A DNA stretch of 23,138 nucleotides from the NCBI GenBank assembly GCA_002361775.1, contig DETV01000064.1:1814-24951 (forward strand). The letters are read 5' to 3'. Origin of the DNA: Eubacterium sp. UBA3279. GTDB taxonomy: Bacteria; Bacillota; Clostridia; Lachnospirales; Lachnospiraceae. The notes under the pieces were generated by a model that was not told the origin of the DNA, searched no databases, and worked only from the letters and a program-made list of their open reading frames with translations. A program made the position numbers and the translations under genes. Every line of letters begins with the position of its first letter. The first letter of the stretch is position 1. Shown in pieces: positions 16,207 through 23,138 of the stretch.

Positions 16207-18072
16207 GTGAAAAAACAGTCGAGAGGAGTCCTGGTATGGCTGATTTTGGTAACGGCAATCGTACTATCCTTCAGCTACCTGACTCGACAGATGCAGAACC
16301 AGAATAATTATTCTTACAATGCTTTTCAAAATGATCTGGAAAAAGGTCATGTGGTAGAAGCAATGATCCACCAAAATGAGCAGGTTCCCACAGGACAGTT
16401 GGTTGTTCTGCTGGATAACGGGCAGAGAATGGATATGTATGTCAATGACGTAAAGGAAATCCGCTTCATGTTGGATCGATATGAAGTTGCTTATGAACAG
16501 ACAGATGTACCTCGGGAGAACAAGATATTAACAGTGGCAGTTCCGTTGATTACTTTGGGTATCCTGGTATTTATGGTATTTATGATGTTTGGAAGAGCTT
16601 CTGCCGGAAGTGGAGGAGGAGGCAGCAAAATGTCCAACTTTGGAAAAAGTCGGGCAAAGATGTCTACAGAAGCAGATAAAAGAATTAACTTCAATAATGT
16701 TGCCGGACTTCAGGAAGAAAAGGAAGATCTGAAAGAAATTGTGGATTTCCTGAGAGTGCCTTCAAAATATAACCGTGTAGGAGCCAGAATTCCCAAAGGA
16801 GTTTTGCTGGTGGGACCTCCCGGTACAGGAAAAACCCTGATGGCGAAAGCGGTGGCAGGAGAAGCGGGAGTACCTTTCTTTTCCATATCCGGATCAGACT
16901 TTGTTGAAATGTTTGTGGGCGTAGGAGCCTCCCGGGTAAGAGATTTGTTTGAAGAGGGAAAGAGACATCGTCCCTGCATAATTTTTATCGATGAGATCGA
17001 TGCGGTGGCCAGACGAAGAGGTACTGGAATGGGTGGCGGTCATGATGAGCGGGAACAGACATTGAACCAGCTTCTGGTGGAAATGGATGGTTTTGGAGCC
17101 AATGAAGGTATTATTGTGATGGCGGCTACTAACCGGGTAGATATTTTGGATCCGGCAATTTTAAGACCGGGTCGATTTGACCGTCGGATTATGGTGGGAG
17201 CGCCGGATGTGAAGGGCAGAGAAGAGATTCTGCAGGTACATGCAAAAGGGAAACCACTGGGAGATGATGTGGATCTGAAGCAGATCGCGCAGACGACAGC
17301 AGGATTTACCGGTGCAGAGCTGGAAAATCTGTTGAATGAAGCGGCTATTCTGGCGGCAAAAGATGAAAGAGCATATTTAAAACAGCAGGATATTCAGAAG
17401 GCTTTTATTAAAGTAGGAATCGGTACAGAGAAGCATAGCCGGGTGATTTCAGACAAAGAAAAGAAAATCACTGCATACCACGAGGCGGGTCATGCGATTT
17501 TGTTCCATGTGTTGGATCAGATGGAGCCGGTATATACGATTTCCATTATTCCTACAGGAATGGGGGCAGCCGGATATACTATGCCGCTTCCAAGCCAGGA
17601 TGAGATGTTTAATACCAGAGGCAAGATGTTGGAACATATTCAGGTGTGCCTGGGCGGACGGATTGCAGAAGAATTGATTTTTGATGATATTACGACAGGA
17701 GCTTCCCAGGATATTAAACAGGCTACGCAAATTGCAAAATCCATGGTAACAAGATATGGTATGTCTGCAAGTATGGGAATGGTTGCCTATGGAGATGACC
17801 AGGATGAAGTGTTCATAGGAAGAGATCTGGCTCATGCCCGTGGCTTCAGCGAGAACACGGCATCAGCTATTGATCAGGAAGTAAAACGGATTATTGATGA
17901 GTGTTATCAGAAAGCCAAAGCAATCATCAGCCGGTACGAATATGTGCTTCATGGATGTGCGAAACTGCTTCTGGAAAAAGAGAAGATTGGCAATGAAGAA
18001 TTTGTGAAATTATTCGAACAGGAAAAAAACGGAGAAGAATCACCGGAAATTGTACAAAATTCCGAAGAGTAA
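16207..18072 (+). CDS. ftsH: ATP-dependent zinc metalloprotease FtsH
   Basis: Membrane-anchored AAA+ protease for quality control of membrane proteins and, in Bacillus, for sporulation. TM helices lie at about 8-26 and 107-128, enclosing the extracytoplasmic part. A glycine-rich linker follows (SAGSGGGG), then Walker A GPPGTGKT (203-210), Walker B IIFIDEIDA (258-266), the second region of homology with RPGRFDRR (320-327), and the zinc site HEAGH (425-429) with a third ligand Asp502 in GASQDIKQA. The start is GTG, with AGGAGA 6 nt upstream. The length (621 aa) is typical. Confidence 0.97.
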   Translation: MKKQSRGVLVWLILVTAIVLSFSYLTRQMQNQNNYSYNAFQNDLEKGHVVEAMIHQNEQVPTGQLVVLLDNGQRMDMYVNDVKEIRFMLDRYEVAYEQTDVPRENKILTVAVPLITLGILVFMVFMMFGRASAGSGGGGSKMSNFGKSRAKMSTEADKRINFNNVAGLQEEKEDLKEIVDFLRVPSKYNRVGARIPKGVLLVGPPGTGKTLMAKAVAGEAGVPFFSISGSDFVEMFVGVGASRVRDLFEEGKRHRPCIIFIDEIDAVARRRGTGMGGGHDEREQTLNQLLVEMDGFGANEGIIVMAATNRVDILDPAILRPGRFDRRIMVGAPDVKGREEILQVHAKGKPLGDDVDLKQIAQTTAGFTGAELENLLNEAAILAAKDERAYLKQQDIQKAFIKVGIGTEKHSRVISDKEKKITAYHEAGHAILFHVLDQMEPVYTISIIPTGMGAAGYTMPLPSQDEMFNTRGKMLEHIQVCLGGRIAEELIFDDITTGASQDIKQATQIAKSMVTRYGMSASMGMVAYGDDQDEVFIGRDLAHARGFSENTASAIDQEVKRIIDECYQKAKAIISRYEYVLHGCAKLLLEKEKIGNEEFVKLFEQEKNGEESPEIVQNSEE

Positions 18073-18173
18073 AAATGAAGATTTTTTAATCCGTGTAAAA
18101 TTGAATAAAAAACAGGGTGAAAAAAAAACAGGTTTGTGCAGACTTTTTCGGAGGGTCATGGTATTATAATAAC

Positions 18174-18266
18174 TGTAAAAACCCCCCAATACATTATATA
18201 GTTTTTGCTACACCCCATAAGAAGAAATACCTTCTCCAAAAAAGACAGCTTCGGCTGTCTTTTTTA
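18174..18266 (+). ncRNA. Candidate C-rich small RNA
   Basis: An extended -10 (TGG-TATTAT at 18159-18167, overlapping a TATAAT at 18165-18170) lies about 100 nt before the UUCG terminator. The stretch between contains AACCCCCCAA and CACCCCATAA and no credible ORF. C-rich single-stranded stretches are how Firmicute sRNAs of the RsaE/FsrA kind bind ribosome binding sites. No clear -35 is seen, so this may simply be the ftsH 3' UTR. Confidence 0.25.
18238..18266 (+). terminator. UUCG-tetraloop terminator after ftsH
   Basis: An A-run, GACAGC (18245-18250), loop TTCG, GCTGTC (18255-18260) and a T-run (18261-18266) make a compact intrinsic terminator that would also work in reverse. It probably ends the hup-to-ftsH block. 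The rest of 18073-18461 contains the candidate sRNA and the next promoter. Confidence 0.92.
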
Positions 18267-18363
18267 TTTTGCGGAAATGTATCCATCAATTTCTCAAGCA
18301 GTCTGGTATGCCGGTTTATTTATAGTTCGCAATACGAATAATTGTTATTGCAGAAGGAAACGG

Positions 18364-18392
18364 TTGTATTTTGAGAAGTGATAGGATACAAT
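18364..18392 (+). promoter_or_regulatory. Sigma-A promoter for GH13 gene
   Basis: TTGTAT (18364-18369), 17-bp spacer, TACAAT (18387-18392). Transcription would start near 18399, seven bases before an inverted repeat, leaving a leader of about 60 nt. Confidence 0.65.
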
Positions 18393-18405
18393 AAATTAGA
18401 TAGAA

Positions 18406-18432
18406 TGTAACCCTGGAAAATTGGAGGTTACA
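18406..18432 (+). repeat. Inverted repeat near transcription start of GH13 gene
   Basis: TGTAACC (18406-18412) and GGTTACA (18426-18432) are perfect 7-bp arms separated by 13 bp. The position right after the predicted start site fits a repressor operator; a leader hairpin is the alternative. No regulator gene is adjacent. Confidence 0.55.
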
Positions 18433-18461
18433 ATAAAACATAGAAATGAGGGCGGAAGTAT

Positions 18462-20573
18462 ATGGAACAGTATAGCGATGCCAAACGGGCACAGGAATAT
18501 ATTTCGAAGATGAGACCGGTATTTAATAAGAGAGCTTTATTCAGTGATGAAACAAGGCAGTATCGTACACCCTTTGAACCGGAAGCCGGAGATGTGGTAA
18601 CAATTCGTTTCAGAACACTGAAAAATAATGTGGATGCAGTATATTTTATCAGTGGAGCAACCAGATCCAAGATGGTTCTTACGGAAAGCCGGGAAGGATT
18701 CGATTATTATAGTATAGATATAGAACTGGGAGCGGAAGCGGTTCATTATTACTTTGAAATACAGTCAGGAAAAATTGTATGTTATTATAATGAACTGGGC
18801 GTTTCCAGACAACTGCAGGAGCAGTATTCTTTTGGTATTATTCCGGGATTTAAGACGCCGGACTGGGCCAAAGGGGCAGTTATGTATCAGATTTTTGTGG
18901 ATCGCTTTTGCAATGGTGACCCTTCCAATGATGTTCTCACAGGAGAGTATTATTATATAGATGGTTCCTGTAACAGGGTGGAAGACTGGGGAAAACTGCC
19001 GGATAATCTGGATGTGAATAATTTTTATGGGGGAGACCTGCAGGGCGTTATGGATAAACTGGATTACCTTCAGGATCTGGGGGTAGAAGTGATTTATCTC
19101 AATCCTGTATTTGTGTCCCCTTCCAATCATAAGTATGACATTCAGGATTATGATTATATTGATCCTCATTATGGAAAAATTGTGGAGGATCAGGGAGATC
19201 TTCTTTATCCGGGAGATCGGGATAACAGCCATGCCAGCCGTTATATCAATCGGGTGACGAATAAAAAGAATCTGGAAGCCAGTAATGCATTTTTTGTCGA
19301 ACTGGTAGAAGAGATTCATAAAAGAGGTATGAAGATTATTTTGGACGGTGTGTTCAATCATTGCGGCTCATTTAATAAATGGCTGGACAGAGAGCGGATT
19401 TACGAAAAACAGGAAGGATATGAGAAGGGAGCCTACGTTTCTGCAGACAGTCCTTATCATACGTTCTTTAAATTCCACAATGAGCATGACTGGCCCTATA
19501 ATGAATTTTATGATGGATGGTGGGGACATGATACGCTTCCCAAGCTGAATTATGAAGACTCCCCAAAACTTCAGGAATATATTATGCATATTGCAAGAAA
19601 ATGGGTTTCACCGCCTTATAATGTGGATGGATGGCGTCTGGATGTGGCAGCGGATCTTGGTCACAGTTCCGGCTATAATCATCTTTTCTGGAAAGAGTTT
19701 CGCCGGGTGGTGAAAGAGGCAAATCCGGAAGCTGTCATTATTGCAGAGCATTATGGAGATGCCAGTCCCTGGCTCCAGGGAGACGAGTGGGATACGGTGA
19801 TGAACTATGATGCCTTTATGGAGCCGATTTCCTGGTTTTTGACAGGAATGGAGAAACACAGCGATCACTATCGTTCGGATCTGAAAGGAAACTCTGCAAG
19901 TTTTCAGGATGCGATTCGATACAATAGTTCCAGGTTTTATGCCCCCTCTCTTCAGATTGCAATGAATGAGCTGGATAATCATGACCATTCCCGTTTCCTT
20001 ACCAGAACAAACGGAAGAGTTGGTCGTGTGGCGCAGTTAGGCCACAGAGCGGCAGAGGAAAGTGTGAATAAAGCGGTGTTGCGTGAAGCTGTAATTATGC
20101 AGATGACCTGGCCGGGAGCCCCAACCTTGTACTATGGAGATGAAGCCGGCGTATGTGGATTTACCGATCCGGATAACCGGAGAACATATCCCTGGGGAAA
20201 GGAAGATAAAAGTCTCCTGAAGTTTTATAAGATAGCCATTGCACTGCATAAAAAATATCCTGTGTTAAAAACCGGTTCGGTAAAATTCTTATTGAATGAT
20301 TATAATCTGATCGCTTACGGAAGATTCTCCCGTGATGAAAAAATTGTGGTTGCGGTGAATAACAATAATGAAAATGTCACAGTGGATATACCTGTATGGG
20401 AATTGGGGCTAAGCAGAACGAAAGAATTCCCTATGAAACAGGTGATGGAAACAAATGCGGTGGGATTTACAGATGTAGAAAAAGAATATACAATATCAGG
20501 AGGATACCTGAATGTGGAACTTTCTCCGTTAGAGGCGATTGTACTGTATGCGGAAGAAGTGGAAAATAGATAG
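18462..20573 (+). CDS. GH13 alpha-glucosidic enzyme (neopullulanase/cyclomaltodextrinase-like)
   Basis: Cytoplasmic alpha-amylase-family enzyme (no signal peptide) that would hydrolyse maltodextrins, cyclodextrins or pullulan fragments taken into the cell. The N-terminal part (about 1-125) resembles the CBM34-like beta domain of this subgroup. The barrel begins AVMYQIFVDRFCNGD, with the insertion NNFYGGDLQGV. Catalytic residues by motif are Asp394 (VDGWRLDVAADLG), Glu429 (VIIAEHYGD) and Asp508 (ELDNHDHSRF). GDEAGVCGFTDPDNRRTYPW is the familiar late motif. The 703-residue length is long for the subgroup, with an insert after strand 3 (about 235-275). Sugar metabolism is shared with the phosphohexomutase upstream, but the genes are not in one operon. 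Confidence 0.9.
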   Translation: MEQYSDAKRAQEYISKMRPVFNKRALFSDETRQYRTPFEPEAGDVVTIRFRTLKNNVDAVYFISGATRSKMVLTESREGFDYYSIDIELGAEAVHYYFEIQSGKIVCYYNELGVSRQLQEQYSFGIIPGFKTPDWAKGAVMYQIFVDRFCNGDPSNDVLTGEYYYIDGSCNRVEDWGKLPDNLDVNNFYGGDLQGVMDKLDYLQDLGVEVIYLNPVFVSPSNHKYDIQDYDYIDPHYGKIVEDQGDLLYPGDRDNSHASRYINRVTNKKNLEASNAFFVELVEEIHKRGMKIILDGVFNHCGSFNKWLDRERIYEKQEGYEKGAYVSADSPYHTFFKFHNEHDWPYNEFYDGWWGHDTLPKLNYEDSPKLQEYIMHIARKWVSPPYNVDGWRLDVAADLGHSSGYNHLFWKEFRRVVKEANPEAVIIAEHYGDASPWLQGDEWDTVMNYDAFMEPISWFLTGMEKHSDHYRSDLKGNSASFQDAIRYNSSRFYAPSLQIAMNELDNHDHSRFLTRTNGRVGRVAQLGHRAAEESVNKAVLREAVIMQMTWPGAPTLYYGDEAGVCGFTDPDNRRTYPWGKEDKSLLKFYKIAIALHKKYPVLKTGSVKFLLNDYNLIAYGRFSRDEKIVVAVNNNNENVTVDIPVWELGLSRTKEFPMKQVMETNAVGFTDVEKEYTISGGYLNVELSPLEAIVLYAEEVENR

Positions 20574-20587
20574 ATGACATCAATGTA

Positions 20588-20822
20588 TGGCGCTATCACA
20601 AAATACGCATGTGTATATGGAAACGGTGGAAGAAGCCTAAGACTGAGATGAGAAATCTGATGCAAAGGGGAATCCCTAAATATTATGTACATATGGCGGC
20701 AAACGGCGTTGTTTCTGCTCTGATCTTACAATAGTAAAACGGGCAATGACAAAAGAAAGACTGATATACAGCGGCTTTTTGATTTAGCCGCTGTATATCA
20801 GTCTTTGCACGTCAACTATTGA
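20588..20822 (+). pseudogene. ltrA: Group II intron reverse transcriptase/maturase remnant (C terminus)
   Basis: Three successive frames give the C-terminal end of a group II intron-encoded maturase. Frame one (20588-20734) reads WRYHKIRMCIWKRWKKPKT, then RNLMQRGIPKYY. A shift near 20706 leads to VKRAMTKERLIYSGF (20734-20778). A second shift near 20779 leads to DLAAVYQSLHVNY and TGA at 20820-20822. The order matches intact maturases, where a WKxWKxPxT segment, a KERL motif and a final YQSLHxNY follow each other. The RT, X and upstream RNA domains are gone. It starts within about 15 bp of the amylase stop, so the intron was truncated on this side too. Confidence 0.85.
20756..20806. repeat. Perfect 21-bp inverted repeat inside intron remnant
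   Basis: Arms at 20756-20776 and 20786-20806 are exact reverse complements around a 9-nt loop. They coincide with the codons of KERLIYSGF and DLAAVYQSL in the maturase remnant. On the minus strand the stem is followed by CTTTCTTTTG, so it may serve as terminator for the histidine kinase; on the plus strand there is no T-tract beyond the arm. Confidence 0.85.
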
Positions 20823-20856
20823 AAGCGCCGGATACGTGAACCGCATGTCCGGTGCT
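20821..20856 (+). other. Group II intron RNA hairpin after maturase stop
   Basis: AGCGCCGGA (20824-20832) pairs with TCCGGTGCT (20848-20856), with one G-U wobble. GTGAACCGCATG-like loops of this kind follow the maturase stop codon in many bacterial group II introns. Domains V and VI, which should come next, are missing: the sequence passes directly into the kinase stop codon at 20858. Confidence 0.6.
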
Positions 20857-20857
20857 A

Positions 20858-23138
20858 TTATATCAAATATTTTTTTAACAAACGCGTTAATTCCTCAATA
20901 TCAATAGGCTTTGCGATATGCCCATTCATACCACACTCATGACAACGCTTTATATCATCCGAAAACGCATCCGCACTCATGGCGATGATTGGAATGGATA
21001 AAGCATCCGAACGGTCCAGCCTGCGAATTGCCTCCGTCGCCTCATATCCTGTCATATGCGGCATCCGCAAATCCATAAGAATTGCAGCGTAATACCCTTC
21101 TGATGATTCCCGAAACTTATCCAGACAGATCTGCCCATCTTCTGCCCAATCCAGTTCCATACCCAAATCGGACAGCAGTTCACTTGCAACCTCCCAGTTA
21201 AGTTCATTATCTTCCGCAAGCAGAATACGGTGCCTGGTCATATCCATAACCTGTTCCGACGTCTCATCCCGGGACGTTTCAATACCCATGTATTCACGCA
21301 AAGCATAAAACAGCGTAGATTTAAAGAGCGGTTTGGAAATAAAACCATTAATCCCTGCTTCACGGGCTTCTGTTTCAAATTCACTCCAATCGTATGCAGA
21401 AATCAGCAATATCGGTACTTCGTCTTCCAGGATACGCCGAAGTTCTCTCGCAACTTGAATTCCATTCATACCAGGTAGTTTCCAATCCAATAGAATAATC
21501 TGATAATCGCCTCCCGTTTTGTGCCGTTGGATTATCTTTTCTAATGCCATTTCCCCACTGAGCGTCCATTCAGCTTTTATTCCGATAGATTCCAGTGTGT
21601 TTACGGCTGTCTTGCACAGAGTTTTGTCATCGTCAACAACCAACATATTCCAAGATGGAAGAATCATGTCCATGTCTGTTTCCGCTTCAGTAACTTTTTT
21701 AAAGTCAAACACAAGGTGGAATTCCGTACCTTTATTCAGTTCACTTTGTACTTTGATTGTCCCTTCCATTGCGTCCACAATATACTTCGTAATCGCCATA
21801 CCCAATCCGGCGCCCTCGGTCTTATGTACTCTGGCACCATCCGCGCGACTGTAGGATTCAAATATTTTTTTCAGGAACTCCGGCGACATGCCGATTCCAT
21901 TATCCTTAATCTTAACATGGATCCGGACATACGCTTCTCCCTTCGGAGATTCTTCTTCAAAAAGAGATACGCCTATAGAGCCGCCCTCCGGTGTATATTT
22001 CGTTGCGTTGGACAGAACATTCAGCAAAACCTGATTCAGTCGCACGGCATCGCACCACACGTTTTCTGTAATATCATTTTCTACATGTATCTCAAAGTTT
22101 TGCTTTTTTGCTTTCACCTGCGGCTGCATAATGCTGACGATTTCTTCCACAACTTCCTTTAAAGAAACCATCTCCGTTGTGATGTTCATCTTGCCGCTTT
22201 CAATCTTAGACATATCCAGGACATCATTGATCAACCCCAGAAGATGCCTGCTTGACAGAGCGATTTTTTTCAGGCAGTTCTTTACCTGTTTCTTATCATC
22301 AATATGCGTTGTCGCAATCGCGGTCATGCCGACAATTGCATTCATGGGTGTACGGATATCATGGCTCATATTTGCCAAAAATTCGCTCTTTGCTTTACTT
22401 GATTCAACCGCTTTTTGGCGGGCGTCCTCCAACTCACAAATCTGTGAACGGGTGATTGAGAAATAGCGGGCAAAAATCAGCGTCAGTATAATTAATATAG
22501 AAGCACAGGATAATAATATCAGAATTATACGCTGATTACTCAGTGTATTTACAATATTATCTAAAACATTATACGGCATTACCGCAACCAGATACCATTC
22601 CGAATATGGCAATGGTATTGCGTAAATCTGTCGTTTTTCTCCATTTACTTCAAGTGTTGTTGAATACTCTTTACAATTCGTTAATGCGTCACCAAACTCA
22701 TCAAGAGATTTTCCTTCCGAAGATTTCCCTGTTTCAGACTCCATCAGCTTCTGTAACGAATCAAAGAATTCCTGTAGCTCCGTGTTTTCATTTTCTATGA
22801 CAAAACTGCCGTCCGGCCGGATAATATGATAATACATCAGCTGGTTTTTATCCTGCAGCGCCAGAAAATCCGTAATATACTCCAGTGGTACAGCAGCTAC
22901 CAGACCGATACACTTACTTCCATCCCGCATAGGATAGGACGCGTCAATGCCAAACAATACCACTTCTTTTCCGGTCGAATCAACCCCAACGGCAACTCTT
23001 TGTTCCCCCTGTGCCAGCGCTTCCACAAAAGGAGCTGGATTGCCGGGCTGTATGGATTCTCCATAAAGAGTTTCAAAGCCCCCCTCTTCGGAGCAAAGTG
23101 CTAAATAGTCAAACCCTCTGACCTTCGCCCTGTAAATC
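20858..23138 (-). CDS. Hybrid sensor histidine kinase with two receiver domains (5' partial)
   Basis: Membrane sensor with phosphorelay output. The frame is open to the right edge (37 codons upstream of GTG 23026, including RGFDYLALCSEEGG), so the start is outside the window. Numbering from that GTG: Cache-like extracytoplasmic sensor (to about 165), TM (about 167-188, IILILLSCASILIILTLIFA), HisKA with EFLANMSHDIRTPMN (His222), HATPase with NVLSNATKYTP, DNGIGM and EGAGLGMA (about 335-440), REC1 with VVDDD and Asp514 (LLDWKLPGMNG), and REC2 with LAEDNELN and Asp652 (LMDLRMPHMTG). There is no Hpt domain in the visible part. It ends one base from the intron remnant. Codon use looks richer in GC than the left part of the window. 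Confidence 0.93.
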   Translation of the reverse strand, partial: IYRAKVRGFDYLALCSEEGGFETLYGESIQPGNPAPFVEALAQGEQRVAVGVDSTGKEVVLFGIDASYPMRDGSKCIGLVAAVPLEYITDFLALQDKNQLMYYHIIRPDGSFVIENENTELQEFFDSLQKLMESETGKSSEGKSLDEFGDALTNCKEYSTTLEVNGEKRQIYAIPLPYSEWYLVAVMPYNVLDNIVNTLSNQRIILILLSCASILIILTLIFARYFSITRSQICELEDARQKAVESSKAKSEFLANMSHDIRTPMNAIVGMTAIATTHIDDKKQVKNCLKKIALSSRHLLGLINDVLDMSKIESGKMNITTEMVSLKEVVEEIVSIMQPQVKAKKQNFEIHVENDITENVWCDAVRLNQVLLNVLSNATKYTPEGGSIGVSLFEEESPKGEAYVRIHVKIKDNGIGMSPEFLKKIFESYSRADGARVHKTEGAGLGMAITKYIVDAMEGTIKVQSELNKGTEFHLVFDFKKVTEAETDMDMILPSWNMLVVDDDKTLCKTAVNTLESIGIKAEWTLSGEMALEKIIQRHKTGGDYQIILLDWKLPGMNGIQVARELRRILEDEVPILLISAYDWSEFETEAREAGINGFISKPLFKSTLFYALREYMGIETSRDETSEQVMDMTRHRILLAEDNELNWEVASELLSDLGMELDWAEDGQICLDKFRESSEGYYAAILMDLRMPHMTGYEATEAIRRLDRSDALSIPIIAMSADAFSDDIKRCHECGMNGHIAKPIDIEELTRLLKKYLI

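Noticed and set aside
18117..18341. 74-residue ORF after ftsH
   Set aside because: It runs straight through the UUCG terminator, has no good RBS, and its product has no recognisable family.
20756..20806. Palindrome as a miniature transposable element
   Set aside because: No target-site duplication, and the arms are explained as maturase codons in the intron remnant.
20858..23026. GTG at 23026 as start of the histidine kinase
   Set aside because: The frame is open to the right edge and the sensor domain would be cut, so the start is outside the window.
1..23138. CRISPR array, tRNA or rRNA genes
   Set aside because: No regularly spaced direct repeats and no cloverleaf or rRNA-like sequence seen when reading the intergenic stretches.

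Overview
The window looks like chromosome from a low-to-mid GC, spore-forming Clostridia, most probably a gut Lachnospiraceae. The evidence is AGGAGG-type ribosome binding sites, a conserved sporulation/housekeeping block (hup, rqcP, yabP, yabQ, divIC, spoIIE, tilS, hpt, ftsH), a CotS-like spore coat kinase-fold protein, and a fragment of SpoIIID. Genus assignment is inference.

Layout from left to right. (1) Positions 1-2370 hold a malate/lactate dehydrogenase (5' end cut by the window) followed by malic enzyme. (2) Positions 2371-2907 have no convincing gene but contain two hairpins, one of them a strong terminator, and a stretch that may be decayed group II intron RNA. (3) Positions 2908-4621 hold a large serine recombinase whose 3' end overlaps the C-terminal half of SpoIIID, which lacks its N-terminal half. 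This is the arrangement of a skin-like element that interrupts a sporulation gene. (4) Positions 4664-8905 hold a putative intracellular TIM-barrel glycosidase coupled to an amidohydrolase, then the CotS-family protein. (5) Positions 9030-10766 encode a phosphohexomutase. (6) Positions 10825-18072 hold the sporulation/division block. It starts from a near-consensus sigma-A promoter before hup and has an internal Spo0A-type promoter (21-bp spacer, flanking 0A boxes) before an unusually short spoIIE that lacks the ten-TM domain. It closes with a UUCG terminator. (7) Positions 18174-18266 may be a small C-rich RNA using that terminator. (8) Positions 18462-20573 encode a GH13 neopullulanase/cyclomaltodextrinase-like enzyme with its own promoter and an inverted repeat near the transcription start. 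(9) Positions 20588-20856 are the remnant of a group II intron (maturase C terminus with two frameshifts plus an RNA hairpin). (10) Positions 20858-23138 on the minus strand encode a hybrid sensor histidine kinase, cut by the window end.

The most notable observation is the recombinase/SpoIIID junction. SpoIIID is a mother-cell transcription factor, and here it appears split inside its helix-turn-helix next to a recombinase of the SpoIVCA type. If the missing 5' half lies elsewhere in the genome in the same orientation, this would be a developmentally excised element analogous to skin in sigK. The window alone cannot prove that.
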